A stretch of DNA of 64,000 nt from Halomonas elongata DSM 2581 (GCF_000196875.2 NC_014532.2:2418001-2482000); one strand, 5' to 3'. Positions 47,786 to 57,171 are shown, numbered from the stretch's first letter. Made by a program: numbers and translations. Notes: generated by a model from the letters alone, not told the origin.

Positions 47786-49480
47786 TCAGCCGCGCGCCGC
47801 CAGGGAAGCGGCGATGTCAGAGGCCTGCGGGCCGACCACCAGATGCCAGGTGCGCTCGCCGACGGCCATGGAACCGAGACAGCCCAGCGTCTTCAGTGCT
47901 GCCGTATCGAGGGATGCCTCGTCATGCAGCTCGACGCGCAGGCGAGTCCCGGCCCGGGCGGCAAGGTCGCGAAGGTTGTCGCGTCCGCCGAGCGCGGCCA
48001 GCCAGGCGGCGACCTGATCGTCGGACAGCGATGCCTCGGCGGTTTCTTCCACCGGCTGATGTGGCGTGTCGTCCTCGGATACCGGCGGCTCGACACCGGC
48101 AGCGGCCACGGCGGCACGAATCTCGTCGGCCACGCCATCGGCGATGGGCCCCAGCACGACCTGCAGACCGCCACCGCCGAGGCGCATCACACCGCGCGAT
48201 CCCAGCGACTTGAGGGCAGGCTCGTCGATGGCATCGGCATCGGCCAGCACCAGACGCAGCCTCGTGGTGCAGGCACCGACGCTGCGCAGGTTGGCTGCCC
48301 CGCCGAGCGCGGCAACGAAGGCAGGTCCCCGCTCGCTGGCCTGCCCCTCCGCCGGGCGGGACATGGCGGTCTCCTCGTCACGGCCCGGCGTGGGCAGGTC
48401 GAAGCGCTGGATCGCCCAGCGAAAGACGCCGTAGTAGATCACGAACATGGCCAGGCCGACCGGCAACATCAGCCAGCCATTGGTGGAAAGGCCATAGGAA
48501 AGGGCGTAGTCGAAGGCGCCGGCCGAGAAGGTGAAGCCGAGCTTCACGTCGAGCAGCTGCATCAGTGCCATGGACAGGCCGGTCATCACCGCATGGAACA
48601 CATAGAGCAGCGGCGCCAGGAACATGAAGGTGAACTCGATGGGCTCAGTCACCCCGGTCAGGAAGGCGGTCAGCGCCAGCGACATCAGCAGGCCGCCCAC
48701 CTGGGCACGGCGTGCCTTGGGCGCGGCGTGATACATGGCCAGCGCCGCGGCCGGCAGGCCGAACATCATCACCGGGAAGAAGCCGGCCATGAAGCCTCCG
48801 GCACCGGGATCGCCGGCGAAGAAGCGATTCAGATCGCCGGTGGCGCCATCGAAGCTGCCGAACACGAACCACACGAAGCTGTTGAGCACATGGTGCAGCC
48901 CGGTGACGATCAGCAGGCGATTGAGCGCCCCGTAGACGAACTTGCCGAGCGCACCGGCCTCTATCAGCCAATGCCCCAGACCATCGATGCCCGCCTGGAT
49001 CGCCGGCCAGCCCCAGCCGAAGACGATGCCGAGCAGCACCGCCGCCAGGCCCGTGGCGATCGGCACGAAACGCCGCCCGCCGAAGAAGGCCAGGTATTCC
49101 GGCAACTGGATGGCCCGGTAGCGGTTGTATATCAACCCTGCCACGGAGCCGATGATCACCCCGGCCAGTACCCCCATGTTGATGTCGGGGTTGATGGTGT
49201 GCAGCACCGCGTCCAGCACCAGGTAGCCGACCACCCCGGCCAGCCCCGCCGCACCGTTGCTGTCATCGGCGAAACCGACCGCCAGGCCGATGGCGAAGAT
49301 CAGCGCCAGATGGTCGAAGATCGACTGGCCGGCGGCAGCCACGAAACCGATATCCAGCAGGTCGGGCTGGCCCAGTCGCAACAGCAGGCCGGCTACGGGC
49401 AGCACCGCGATGGGCAGCATCAAGGAACGTCCGAGCAATTGCAGCCCGGCCATGAGGCGGGAGCCTAGTTCGCGAGTCAT
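47786..49480 (-). CDS. nagE: N-acetylglucosamine PTS permease, IIC with two IIB domains
   Basis: NagE imports GlcNAc while phosphorylating it to GlcNAc-6-P. The 564-residue product starts with the glucose-family IIC domain (about residues 5-365, including HTINPDINMGVLAGVIIGSV and TGVTEPIEFTFMF). A IIB domain follows (about 386-465) with the phosphorylated Cys404 in GACTTRLRL. A second IIB-like copy (about 492-564) keeps ALGGRDNLRDL and TRLRV but has ARAGTRLRV where the Cys should be (Ala510), so it should be inactive. The IIA function is on NagF. The start overlaps the nagF stop by ATGA. Pseudomonas NagE (570 residues in P. aeruginosa, from memory) may have the same layout. Confidence 0.95.
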   Translation of the reverse strand: MTRELGSRLMAGLQLLGRSLMLPIAVLPVAGLLLRLGQPDLLDIGFVAAAGQSIFDHLALIFAIGLAVGFADDSNGAAGLAGVVGYLVLDAVLHTINPDINMGVLAGVIIGSVAGLIYNRYRAIQLPEYLAFFGGRRFVPIATGLAAVLLGIVFGWGWPAIQAGIDGLGHWLIEAGALGKFVYGALNRLLIVTGLHHVLNSFVWFVFGSFDGATGDLNRFFAGDPGAGGFMAGFFPVMMFGLPAAALAMYHAAPKARRAQVGGLLMSLALTAFLTGVTEPIEFTFMFLAPLLYVFHAVMTGLSMALMQLLDVKLGFTFSAGAFDYALSYGLSTNGWLMLPVGLAMFVIYYGVFRWAIQRFDLPTPGRDEETAMSRPAEGQASERGPAFVAALGGAANLRSVGACTTRLRLVLADADAIDEPALKSLGSRGVMRLGGGGLQVVLGPIADGVADEIRAAVAAAGVEPPVSEDDTPHQPVEETAEASLSDDQVAAWLAALGGRDNLRDLAARAGTRLRVELHDEASLDTAALKTLGCLGSMAVGERTWHLVVGPQASDIAASLAARG

Positions 49481-52017
49481 GATGGGATCCTCTCGGGAGT
49501 TGTTGTTGTGGCGTCGGACACGGATTCATGGATCTCGGCGAGACGCCGACGCACGCTTGCGGCATCGGGCATCGCCAGCAGATCCGGCAGTTCGCGGGCC
49601 AGCGAAGCGGCATCGAGTCGACGAATCGACGCCTTGATGGCAGCCACCCGGGCCGGCTCGACGGACAGCTCATCGACGCCCATCGCCACCAGCAGGGAGG
49701 CGGCCAGCGGATCACCGGCCGCCGCACCGCACACCCCCACCGGGCAGCGACCGGCGGCGCCCTCGACGGTGGCCTGGATCAGGCGCAGCACGCCGGGATG
49801 CAGGACATCGGCGCGGGCTGCCAGGTGCGGGTCCTCGCGATCCATGGCCAGGGCATACTGGGTCAGGTCGTTGGTGCCGATCGACAGGAAGTCGGCCTGT
49901 TCGGCCAGGTTTGCCGCGCACAGGGCGGCGCTGGGCACCTCGACCATGGCGCCGAGACGCGGCCGCTCCGTGAGGCCACGTTCCACGGCAACGGCCTCTA
50001 GCCGCTCGCGCACCCAGGCCAGTTCTCCGACCTCGCTGACCATCGGCACCATGATGCGCAGGGCATCCAGCGGCACGACGCCGAGCAAGGCGTGCAATTG
50101 GGTATCGAGCAGTGCCGGCTGGTCATGCCACAGCCTCACCCCGCGCACGCCGAGCGCCGGATTGGGCACCTCGGGCAGGCGCAGATAGGGAAGCTGCTTG
50201 TCGGCACCGATATCCAGGGTACGAATGATCACCGGCTTGCCGCCGAGCGCCGTCAGGCTGGTCTGGTACTCGTGGCACTGCTCCGCCTCGTCGGGCGCGG
50301 TATCGCGGCCCAGGAACAGGAACTCACTGCGCATCAGGCCGACGCCGTCGGCACCGGATTCGGCCGCCAGCCGCGCTTCGCTGCTGTCGCCGATGTTCGC
50401 CGCCACTTCGATCTCGCGACCGTCGCGCGTGACGGCCGGTTCGAAGGCCTCGGCACGCTCGACCTCCCGGCGCTCGGCATCGCGGCGCAGGGCCTCGCGC
50501 ACCGCTGCCAGGCGCGCCTCGTCGGGCGCGGGCTCGAGACGCCCGGCATGGGCGTCGAGCACTGCATGCTCTCCGCTCACGTCCTCGAGTGCCTCGCCCA
50601 TGGCCACCAGGCAGGGAATACCACGCGCCCGGGCCAGGATCGCCACGTGCGACGTCGTGCCGCCGGCCTTCAGGCACAACCCGGCAGGACCGCGCTCGGC
50701 GAGGTCGACGAACTGCGAGGGAGAGAGATCATCGGCCACCAGGATGGCCCCTTCGGGAACATCGGGCAGCGGGGCCGCACCGGCCTCGGCGAACTCGGCC
50801 ATGACATGACGCTGCAGGTCGCGCAGATCGGCCACGCGTCCCGCCAGCAAGGCATTGCCGGTGGCTCGCAGTTGTTCGGCCTCGTCATCCAGCGCCTCGC
50901 GCCAGGCCTGACCGGCACTGCGACCGGCCTCGATGCGAGCCGTGGCCGACTCGAGCAACCCCGGATCGTCCAGCCAGGCCAGGTGCGCCTCGAAGATATC
51001 CGCTTCGGCGCGCTGCCCCTGCCGTTCGGCCTGCTCGCGCGCGTTTTCCAGGGAACGCCCGACCCGCTCCAGGGCGGCCCGCAGATCCTCGCGTTCGACC
51101 GCCTCGCCACGTCCGTCGTAAGGCACCGCCGGCAGCGGCAGGCTCAGCGTCACCAGCGGGCCGATCGCCAGGCCCGGACTGGCGACGAGGCCGGCGAACT
51201 CACCTTCGGCCACGGAGGCCGGCATCGTCGCTTCCTGCTGCGGCTCGGCACCTTCCGGCGTGGTCAGCAGCTCGGCGATGGCCGCCAATACGGCCTGGGT
51301 ATCCTCGCCCCGGGCGTGCAGGACCACCTCGCTGCCTTCGGCCAGGCCGAGGTTCATCAGGGCACTCACGCTGTCGCCACGCGCCTCGGCGTCGCCATGT
51401 CCGAGTCGCACCTCGGCGTCGTGCCGCTTCACGATGGCGCGCACCCGGGCTGCCGGTCGGGCGTGCAAGCCGGCCTCGAGTGCCAGCGTCACGCGGCGTT
51501 CCTGCCAGGGCCCTGTGCGCTCGGTCGTTGCCGTGTCGGACGCCGTGGCGGGCGTCAGGCTCATCAGCGCGGCGCCACGTTCGACATACCCGCCCGTGGC
51601 GTTCGCCTCGAGACGCAGACGCCAGCCGGCGTCATCGGTTACCACCAGCGGCGTGATCAGTGACCTGGCCCGCTCGGCCAGCAGCTCGGGATCGAAACAG
51701 CACAGTGGCTCGCCGGTCTTCACCCGCTGCCCCACTGCGACGTTCAATTCGATGCCCTGGCCCTGAAGTTCGACGGTATCCAGTCCCAGGTGAATCAATA
51801 CCTCGACGCCCTGCTCGGTCTTCAGCGTCAGGGCGTGCCGGGTCTTGGCGCACTGCACCACCTCGCCGTCGCAAGGCGCGTGGAGCACGGGCTCCAGTGG
51901 ATCCAGGGCGATGCCCTCGCCCAGGGTTCCGCCGGCGAAGACCGGGTCGGGAACATCGGACAAGAGCGTCACGATGCCAGTGGCCGGGGCCACCAGGGTC
52001 AGTTTGGAGGAAGACAT
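49477..52017 (-). CDS. nagF: Fused PTS protein EIIA-HPr-EI for GlcNAc (NagF type)
   Basis: NagF relays phosphate from PEP to NagE. The 846-residue product joins a glucose-type IIA domain (about 5-150; phospho-His76 in EVLIHLGLDTV), an HPr domain (about 172-255; His185 in GLHARPAARV) and Enzyme I (about 274-830; phospho-His457 in GGTTSHVAILARARG, PEP-binding motif GADGVGLMRSEFLFLGRD, and GTNDLTQYALAMDRE). A full phosphorelay is therefore encoded in one chain and needs no other PTS gene. The architecture and gene order match nagF of Pseudomonas. Gap to nagB2 is 39 bases. Confidence 0.96.
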   Translation of the reverse strand: MSSSKLTLVAPATGIVTLLSDVPDPVFAGGTLGEGIALDPLEPVLHAPCDGEVVQCAKTRHALTLKTEQGVEVLIHLGLDTVELQGQGIELNVAVGQRVKTGEPLCCFDPELLAERARSLITPLVVTDDAGWRLRLEANATGGYVERGAALMSLTPATASDTATTERTGPWQERRVTLALEAGLHARPAARVRAIVKRHDAEVRLGHGDAEARGDSVSALMNLGLAEGSEVVLHARGEDTQAVLAAIAELLTTPEGAEPQQEATMPASVAEGEFAGLVASPGLAIGPLVTLSLPLPAVPYDGRGEAVEREDLRAALERVGRSLENAREQAERQGQRAEADIFEAHLAWLDDPGLLESATARIEAGRSAGQAWREALDDEAEQLRATGNALLAGRVADLRDLQRHVMAEFAEAGAAPLPDVPEGAILVADDLSPSQFVDLAERGPAGLCLKAGGTTSHVAILARARGIPCLVAMGEALEDVSGEHAVLDAHAGRLEPAPDEARLAAVREALRRDAERREVERAEAFEPAVTRDGREIEVAANIGDSSEARLAAESGADGVGLMRSEFLFLGRDTAPDEAEQCHEYQTSLTALGGKPVIIRTLDIGADKQLPYLRLPEVPNPALGVRGVRLWHDQPALLDTQLHALLGVVPLDALRIMVPMVSEVGELAWVRERLEAVAVERGLTERPRLGAMVEVPSAALCAANLAEQADFLSIGTNDLTQYALAMDREDPHLAARADVLHPGVLRLIQATVEGAAGRCPVGVCGAAAGDPLAASLLVAMGVDELSVEPARVAAIKASIRRLDAASLARELPDLLAMPDAASVRRRLAEIHESVSDATTTTPERIPS

Positions 52018-52056
52018 GATCGACTCCGATACATTGTTGTTGTCGCAGCCCGAGGC

Positions 52057-53076
52057 TTACAACGTGCAGGTAACCTTGCGCAGGTGACGCGGCTTGTCCG
52101 GGTCGCTGCCCCTGGCCTCGGCGAGTTCCGCCGCCATGCGATAGAAGCTCTGGATCACCGACAGCGGCTGCAGGTCCTCGTGGCCAGCATCGCTCAACGT
52201 CAGATGGCGTTGTGACACCGACTCGTCGGCAGCCAGCAGCACTCGGGCACCGACTCCGCCGAGCCAGTCGGCGAGCTCCAGCAGGCCGGCCTGCTCGACG
52301 CCGGGAGGCGCGAACACCAGCACCGGATAGCCGGCCTCGATCAGGGCCATCGGGCCGTGCCGCACCTCGGCGCCGCTGAAGGGTTCGGCCTGGATGGCGC
52401 AGGTTTCCTTGAACTTGAGGGCCGCTTCCTGGGCCACCGCCAGGCCGGCACCGCGTCCGATCACCATCAGGCGATCGGCGTCGACGAGTGCCTCGACCGC
52501 CTCGCTCCAGTCCTGATCGGCCGCCCGGCTCAGGCATTCCGGCAAGCTGTCCAGGGCGGCCAGCAGGTCGCTATCCCGAGTCCAGTGCGCCAGCAACTGG
52601 GCGGCCGCGGAGAGCGTTGCCAGGTAGCTCTTGGTGGCGGCCACGCTGCGCTCCTCGCCGGCGTACAACGGCACCTCGAGATCGCTGGCCTGGCCCAATG
52701 GCGACTGCGGCGTGTTGACCAGCGCCAGGGTGCGAGCCCCGCCCTGCGCCAAGGCTTTCTGGGTAGCCACCAGATCCGGGCTCTGTCCTGACTGCGAGAT
52801 CGCCACCGCCAGTTGCCCTTCTAGGCGCCAGGGCGCCTTGGCCAGAGTCGAAAGCGAGGGCGGCAGCGAAGCCACCGGAATGCCCAGGTGCTTCATGCAG
52901 AGATAGGCGAAATAGGCCGCGGCGTGATCGGAGCTGCCCCGGGCCACGGTCATGGCGCCGGACGGCGGCTGCTCGCGCAGTCGGGCGCCCAATGATTCCA
53001 GCACGTCGGCGTTGCGCTGCAACTGGCCGCGCACGCGCTCCGGGGCGTTGCGCGCTTCTTCAAGCATCAGTGACAT
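52057..53076 (-). CDS. nagB2: SIS-domain glucosamine-6-phosphate deaminase (NagB-II/GlmS-like)
   Basis: It should turn glucosamine-6-P into fructose-6-P and ammonia. The 339-residue product has two SIS (sugar isomerase) domains without the glutaminase half of GlmS: TVARGSSDHAAAYFAYLCMKHLG, QSGQSPDLVATQKALAQGG, VIGRGAGLAVAQEAALKFKETC and AEPFSGAEVRHGPMALI, ending in the GlmS-like LRKVTCTL. Such proteins replace the classical NagB in Shewanella, Pseudomonas and relatives. ATG 53076 has AAGGAGA upstream and overlaps nagA by 17 bases. An alternative role as GlmS-like synthase is less likely. Confidence 0.92.
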   Translation of the reverse strand: MSLMLEEARNAPERVRGQLQRNADVLESLGARLREQPPSGAMTVARGSSDHAAAYFAYLCMKHLGIPVASLPPSLSTLAKAPWRLEGQLAVAISQSGQSPDLVATQKALAQGGARTLALVNTPQSPLGQASDLEVPLYAGEERSVAATKSYLATLSAAAQLLAHWTRDSDLLAALDSLPECLSRAADQDWSEAVEALVDADRLMVIGRGAGLAVAQEAALKFKETCAIQAEPFSGAEVRHGPMALIEAGYPVLVFAPPGVEQAGLLELADWLGGVGARVLLAADESVSQRHLTLSDAGHEDLQPLSVIQSFYRMAAELAEARGSDPDKPRHLRKVTCTL

Positions 53077-54181
53077 GAGCGTCTCCTTCGACGACGAGTC
53101 GACCGCCGACATGGACGGCTTTCAGGTTCAATCGGGAATCCAGTTCCACCAGGTCGGCACGCGCGCCTTCGGCCAGGCGACCGAGGTCATGGCGACCCAG
53201 GAAATCGGCGGGATAGCGGGAAAGTCGGTCGGAAGCCTCGGCCAGCGTCTGGCCGAGATCGACCAGGTTGCGCAGTGCCTGATCCATGGTCAGGGTGCTG
53301 CCGGCCAGGGTGCCATCGGCCAGCCGCACGCCGCCCAGGCACTTGGTGACCGCCTGCTCGCCGAGGCGGTATTCACCATCGGGCATGCCCGCCGCGGCGG
53401 TGGAGTCGGTCACGGCATAGAGATGCGGAATGCAGCGCAGGGCGGCGCGAATGGCGCCGGGATGCACGTGCAACAGATCGGGAATCAGTTCGGCATACTC
53501 CGCATGCGCCATGGCAGCCCCCACCATGCCGGGCTTGCGGTGATGCAGCCCGGACATGGCATTGAACAGGTGAGTGAAGCCATGGGCGCCATGCTCCAGC
53601 GCCGCCACGCCCTCCTCGTAGCTGCCCAGGGTATGGCCGATCTGCACGCGCACGCCCCGCTCACTGAGCTGCTCGATCAGCGTCAGGTGACCGGCCAGTT
53701 CCGGCGCCAGGGTCAACAGCACGATCGGCGCCAGCCGGCGCAGTTCCTCGACTTCCTCGAGCACGCCGAGCCGGGCATGGGACGGCTGGGCACCGAGCTT
53801 GCCCGGATTGATGTAGGGGCCTTCCAGATGCACCCCCAGCACGCGACTGGCCGAGGGGTCCGGCGCTTCCATGTAGGCGCTGACATCCCCCAGCACACGC
53901 CGGGTATCGTCATCCGGTGCCGTCATGGTGGTCGCCAGCAGGCTGGTGGTGCCGAAGCGCACATGGGTCCGCGCCACCGTGGCCACCGCCGAGCCGCCTT
54001 CCATGACATCGGCGCCGCCGCCACCGTGCACGTGCAGGTCGATGAACCCCGGCAGCAGGCGCGGCAGGTCGTTCTGCTCGGGGTCGACCGGCTCGCCGTC
54101 GATGCGGCTGATGCGGCCGTCGTGCCAGTGCAACTCGCCGAGCCGCCAACCGTCGGGTGTCAGGATATTGCCGTAGCGCAT
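53060..54181 (-). CDS. nagA: N-acetylglucosamine-6-phosphate deacetylase
   Basis: NagA removes the acetyl group from GlcNAc-6-P, giving glucosamine-6-P for NagB2. The 373-residue product is an amidohydrolase with metal motif LLPGFIDLHVHGGGGADVME (His50 and His52), LGVHLEGPYINPGKLGAQPS (catalytic Glu), QIGHTLGSYEEG, GFTHLFNAMSGLHHRKPG and YAVTDSTAAAGMPDGEY with the catalytic Asp. Length fits (382 in E. coli). It starts 32 bases after nagR and overlaps nagB2 at its end. Confidence 0.96.
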   Translation of the reverse strand: MRYGNILTPDGWRLGELHWHDGRISRIDGEPVDPEQNDLPRLLPGFIDLHVHGGGGADVMEGGSAVATVARTHVRFGTTSLLATTMTAPDDDTRRVLGDVSAYMEAPDPSASRVLGVHLEGPYINPGKLGAQPSHARLGVLEEVEELRRLAPIVLLTLAPELAGHLTLIEQLSERGVRVQIGHTLGSYEEGVAALEHGAHGFTHLFNAMSGLHHRKPGMVGAAMAHAEYAELIPDLLHVHPGAIRAALRCIPHLYAVTDSTAAAGMPDGEYRLGEQAVTKCLGGVRLADGTLAGSTLTMDQALRNLVDLGQTLAEASDRLSRYPADFLGRHDLGRLAEGARADLVELDSRLNLKAVHVGGRLVVEGDAHVTDA

Positions 54182-54213
54182 GGTGTCTCCCGGTTCGCTC
54201 TAAACGTCAGAAC

Positions 54214-54948
54214 TCAGCGTGTCAGCTCGACGATGAAGTCGTAGTAATCGGTGCGGCAGTAGGTGACGGTCAGCTCCGCCGGCGTGCCGTCGATCAGATA
54301 GCCCTGGCGGGTCACCTTGAGCAGGGCCTGGCCTTCCGGCACTTCGGCCAGCCGCGCCAACTCGGCATCGGCATTGACTGCCGTGACGTGCTGCAGCGCG
54401 CGTGCCACCGGTCGCCCCGCCTCCTCCAGGAAGGCATACAGCGAATCCCCCACCCCCAGGGGATCGTCGAGTACCGACTGCGGCAGGCAGCTCTCCTCGA
54501 CCGCCATGACCACGCCATCCGCCAGGCGCAGGCGCTTGAGTCGTGCGACGCGGGCATCGCCGCTCAGGCCCAGGCGCAGGCTTTCGTCCGCCGAAGGGGC
54601 GGCCAGGCAGCGCGACAGCCAGCACGAGCGCGGCGTGAAGCCACGCTGGGTCAGCATTTCGGTGAAACTCGCCAGGCGCGTCAGGGGCTGATTGAGACGC
54701 GGCGTGATGAAGGTGCCGGAGCCGCGGGTACGCCGGATCAGACCGAGCTCGGCCAGCCGGTCCAGCGCCTTGCGGGCCGTGATCCGCGAGACATCCAGCG
54801 CCTCGGCCAGGGCCCGCTCCGAAGGCAGCGCCTCGCCGGCCTGCCAGGCCCCCTCCTCGATGGCTTCCTCCAGCCGGCTCGCCAACTGGTGGTACAGCGG
54901 CGTGGACAGCTCAGGGTCGAGTCGCAGTTGTTGAAGTCGGCGATCCAT
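54214..54948 (-). CDS. nagR: GntR/HutC-family regulator of the GlcNAc genes (NagR type)
   Basis: The 244-residue product has a GntR winged helix (about residues 10-75; LYHQLASRLEEAIEEGAWQAGE, LPSERALAEALDVSRITARKAL) and a UTRA effector domain of the HutC group (SWLSRCLAAPSADE to the end), which in NagR and DasR binds GlcN-6-P or GlcNAc-6-P. It is the first gene of the nag operon, so it is probably autoregulated. ATG 54948 begins the homology; the longer in-frame reading to 55059 would cross the operator array at 54977-55013. Confidence 0.93.
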   Translation of the reverse strand: MDRRLQQLRLDPELSTPLYHQLASRLEEAIEEGAWQAGEALPSERALAEALDVSRITARKALDRLAELGLIRRTRGSGTFITPRLNQPLTRLASFTEMLTQRGFTPRSCWLSRCLAAPSADESLRLGLSGDARVARLKRLRLADGVVMAVEESCLPQSVLDDPLGVGDSLYAFLEEAGRPVARALQHVTAVNADAELARLAEVPEGQALLKVTRQGYLIDGTPAELTVTYCRTDYYDFIVELTR

Positions 54949-54976
54949 GGTCGCTCTCGTGCAGCATCGATATAGG

Positions 54977-55013
54977 ACCAATATAGACCACCAGCAATAC
55001 CAATTAAATACCA
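54977..55013 (-). promoter_or_regulatory. Phased TGGT half-site array, candidate NagR operator
   Basis: Read on the minus strand, TGGT recurs with its left edge on the plus strand (ACCA) at 54977, 54987, 54999 and 55010, that is at 10, 12 and 11 bases, about one helical turn each. The full units are TGGTATTT, TTGGTATTGC, TGGTCTATA and TTGGTCCTATA. TGGT(A/C)TA half-sites are known for GntR/HutC regulators of GlcNAc genes (DasR/NagR). The array lies 29 bases before nagR. A fifth ACCA at 54990 is out of phase. Confidence 0.65.
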
Positions 55014-55173
55014 CTTGTCTTATACCTTGGTCCGAACCGCTACCCGCAACCCGTGCCAAACGAGTGCATGGCGGAGCCGAGGCGCCAGAAGCCCCGGGAG
55101 CGCCCTGCCACGATTGGCGTGGGCCGACGGAATCCGTATAGTGGCCCTCCTATCCCGCCATTCGATCGTTATC

Positions 55174-57114
55174 ATGCTGCAGAACAACTCGGCGCTTGCT
55201 CAGCTCAAGCAACAGATTCGCGACAACACGCCTCGAGTCGAAGGCGTGATCAAGGCCACCGAACGAGGCTTCGGTTTTCTCGAAACCGAGGACGGCACCT
55301 CTTACTTCGTGCCGCCCCCCGCCATGAAGCAGGTACTGCATGGCGACCGTGTCGGAGCCATCCTCCACGAGGAAGGCGAGAAGAAGTCGGTGGAGCCGGA
55401 CACCCTGATCGAACAGGGCCTGGAGCGCTTCATTGCCCGGGTGCGCAAGCGCGATGGTCGACTGGCGGTGATCCCCGACCACCCTTCGATCAGCAACGCC
55501 CTCAAGGCGCGCGTCAAGCGCAGCCTCGACGAGGCATCGCTCGACGATGGCGACTGGGTCGAGGCCCGTCTCGTGCGTCACCCGCTCAAGCCGGATGACC
55601 GCGCCTTCTTCGCCCAGATCGACGAGCTGGTCGCCAAGCACGACAACCCGGCCGTGCCCTGGCGCGTGACCCTGGCTCGCCATGCCCTGGAACAGGCCAG
55701 CCCCGACGGCGGCGATGACTGGCCGTTGCGCGACGAGGGTCTGCAGCGCGAGGACCTCACCGAGGCGCCCTTCTTCACCATCGACGACGCCAAGACCCGC
55801 GACATGGACGATGCCCTGCGCATCGAGCCCCGGGACAACGGCGGCTGGCGACTGACCGTGGCCATCGCCGATCCCACCGCCTATGTCGCCGAAGGCGATG
55901 GCGTCGATCTGGAAGCGCGCACTCGCGCCTTCACCGTCTATTTGCCCGGGCAGAACGTCACCATGCTGCCGGAGCACCTGGCCGACGATCTCTGCTCTCT
56001 GTGGGAAGGCCAGGACCGCCCCGCCCTGGCCTGCGCCCTGGATGTGGAAGCCGACGGCTCCCTTGGCGACTACCGCTTCTTCGCCGCCACGGTGCGTTCC
56101 CATGCGCGGCTGGCCTACGACGATGTCTCCGACTGGCTGGAAGGCCAGGGCGAGTGGGCTCCCGAGCCGGCCATCGGCGAGCAGCTCAAGGCATTGCGCG
56201 ACCTGACCGAGGCCCGCACCGCCTGGCGCGCCGAGCATGCCCTGGTCTTCAAGGACCGGCCGGATTACGTCTTCGACCTGGACGATGCCGGCAACGTGCT
56301 GAACATCCGCACCGAGCAGCGGCGCATCGCCAATCGCATGATCGAGGAATCGATGATCGCGGCCAATGCCTGCTGCGCCCACCTGCTGGCCGAGCACGTG
56401 GGCCACGGCATCTTCAACGTCCATCGCGCCTTCGAGCCGGAAAAGGCCGAAGCCGCCCGCGAATTCCTTGCCGATCAGGACATCGAGGTGGCGCTGGAAG
56501 CGCTCACCGAGCTGCCACGCTACAAGGAACTCAAGCGCGAGCTGGAAGGCCGCGACGACGCCTGGCTCGACGCCCGCCTGCGTCGCTTCCAGGGCTTCAC
56601 CAGCATGTCGGCCCGCCCGGGGCCGCACTTCGGTCTCGGCCTTGCCGCCTACGCCACCTGGACCTCGCCGATCCGCAAGTACGGCGACATGGTCAACCAC
56701 CGCTTGATCAAGCGCGTGCTCAAGGGCGAACAGGCCCCGGCGGAAGCCAGCCTCGAGCTCACCGAGCAGTTGACCGAGCGCCGCCGCCTGAACCGCATGG
56801 CCGAGCGCGACGTCAAGGACTGGCTCTATGTGCGCTACCTCGGCCCCCATGCCGAATCCGGCGAGGCCTTCAACGCCGAGATCATCGCCATCAACCGTGG
56901 CGGCATGCGGGTGCGCCTGACCGCCAACGGCGCCACCGCCTTCGTACCGGCCCCGCTGATGCACAGCGACCGCGACAAGGTGGTGATCGACGACAAGGAA
57001 GGCCGTATCCAGATCGAGGGTGAGGAACGCTTCAAGCTCGGCGACCATGTCCGGGTCGCGCTGACCGAAGCCCGCGAGGAAACGCGTTCGCTGGTGGGTC
57101 GCCCCGCCGACTGA
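55174..57114 (+). CDS. rnb: Exoribonuclease II (RNase II)
   Basis: RNase II degrades single-stranded RNA from the 3' end. The 646-residue product (E. coli 644) matches RNase II and not the longer RNase R: the start LQNNSALAQLKQQIRD, cold-shock segment GVIKATERGFGFLETEDG and YFVPPPAMKQVLHGDR, the RNB catalytic motif FFTIDDAKTRDMDDALRIEP, the SARPGPHFGLGLAAYATWTSPIRKYGDM core, and the S1 domain. No ribosome site is obvious before ATG 55174, which lies at the E. coli-like beginning; a reading frame continues upstream to 55015. It is divergent from the nag operon, and the two share a 225-base control region. Confidence 0.94.
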   Translation: MLQNNSALAQLKQQIRDNTPRVEGVIKATERGFGFLETEDGTSYFVPPPAMKQVLHGDRVGAILHEEGEKKSVEPDTLIEQGLERFIARVRKRDGRLAVIPDHPSISNALKARVKRSLDEASLDDGDWVEARLVRHPLKPDDRAFFAQIDELVAKHDNPAVPWRVTLARHALEQASPDGGDDWPLRDEGLQREDLTEAPFFTIDDAKTRDMDDALRIEPRDNGGWRLTVAIADPTAYVAEGDGVDLEARTRAFTVYLPGQNVTMLPEHLADDLCSLWEGQDRPALACALDVEADGSLGDYRFFAATVRSHARLAYDDVSDWLEGQGEWAPEPAIGEQLKALRDLTEARTAWRAEHALVFKDRPDYVFDLDDAGNVLNIRTEQRRIANRMIEESMIAANACCAHLLAEHVGHGIFNVHRAFEPEKAEAAREFLADQDIEVALEALTELPRYKELKRELEGRDDAWLDARLRRFQGFTSMSARPGPHFGLGLAAYATWTSPIRKYGDMVNHRLIKRVLKGEQAPAEASLELTEQLTERRRLNRMAERDVKDWLYVRYLGPHAESGEAFNAEIIAINRGGMRVRLTANGATAFVPAPLMHSDRDKVVIDDKEGRIQIEGEERFKLGDHVRVALTEAREETRSLVGRPAD

Positions 57115-57145
57115 GCGGACGCCCTCGCCCGACGCGACAAGTACG

Positions 57146-57171
57146 AACGGCGGCCCTCGGGCCGCCGTTTT
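57146..57171 (+). terminator. Rho-independent terminator after rnb
   Basis: AACGGCGGCC (57146-57155) pairs with GGCCGCCGTT (57160-57169) around a CTCG loop, then TTT. Confidence 0.92.

Noticed and set aside
54987-54993. Fifth ACCA in the nag operator region
   Set aside because: It overlaps the second half-site and is out of phase with the 10-12 base spacing, so it was not counted in the array.
55174-57114. RNase R instead of RNase II
   Set aside because: The protein is 646 residues and follows E. coli RNase II from its first residues; RNase R is about 800 residues with extra amino- and carboxyl-terminal domains.
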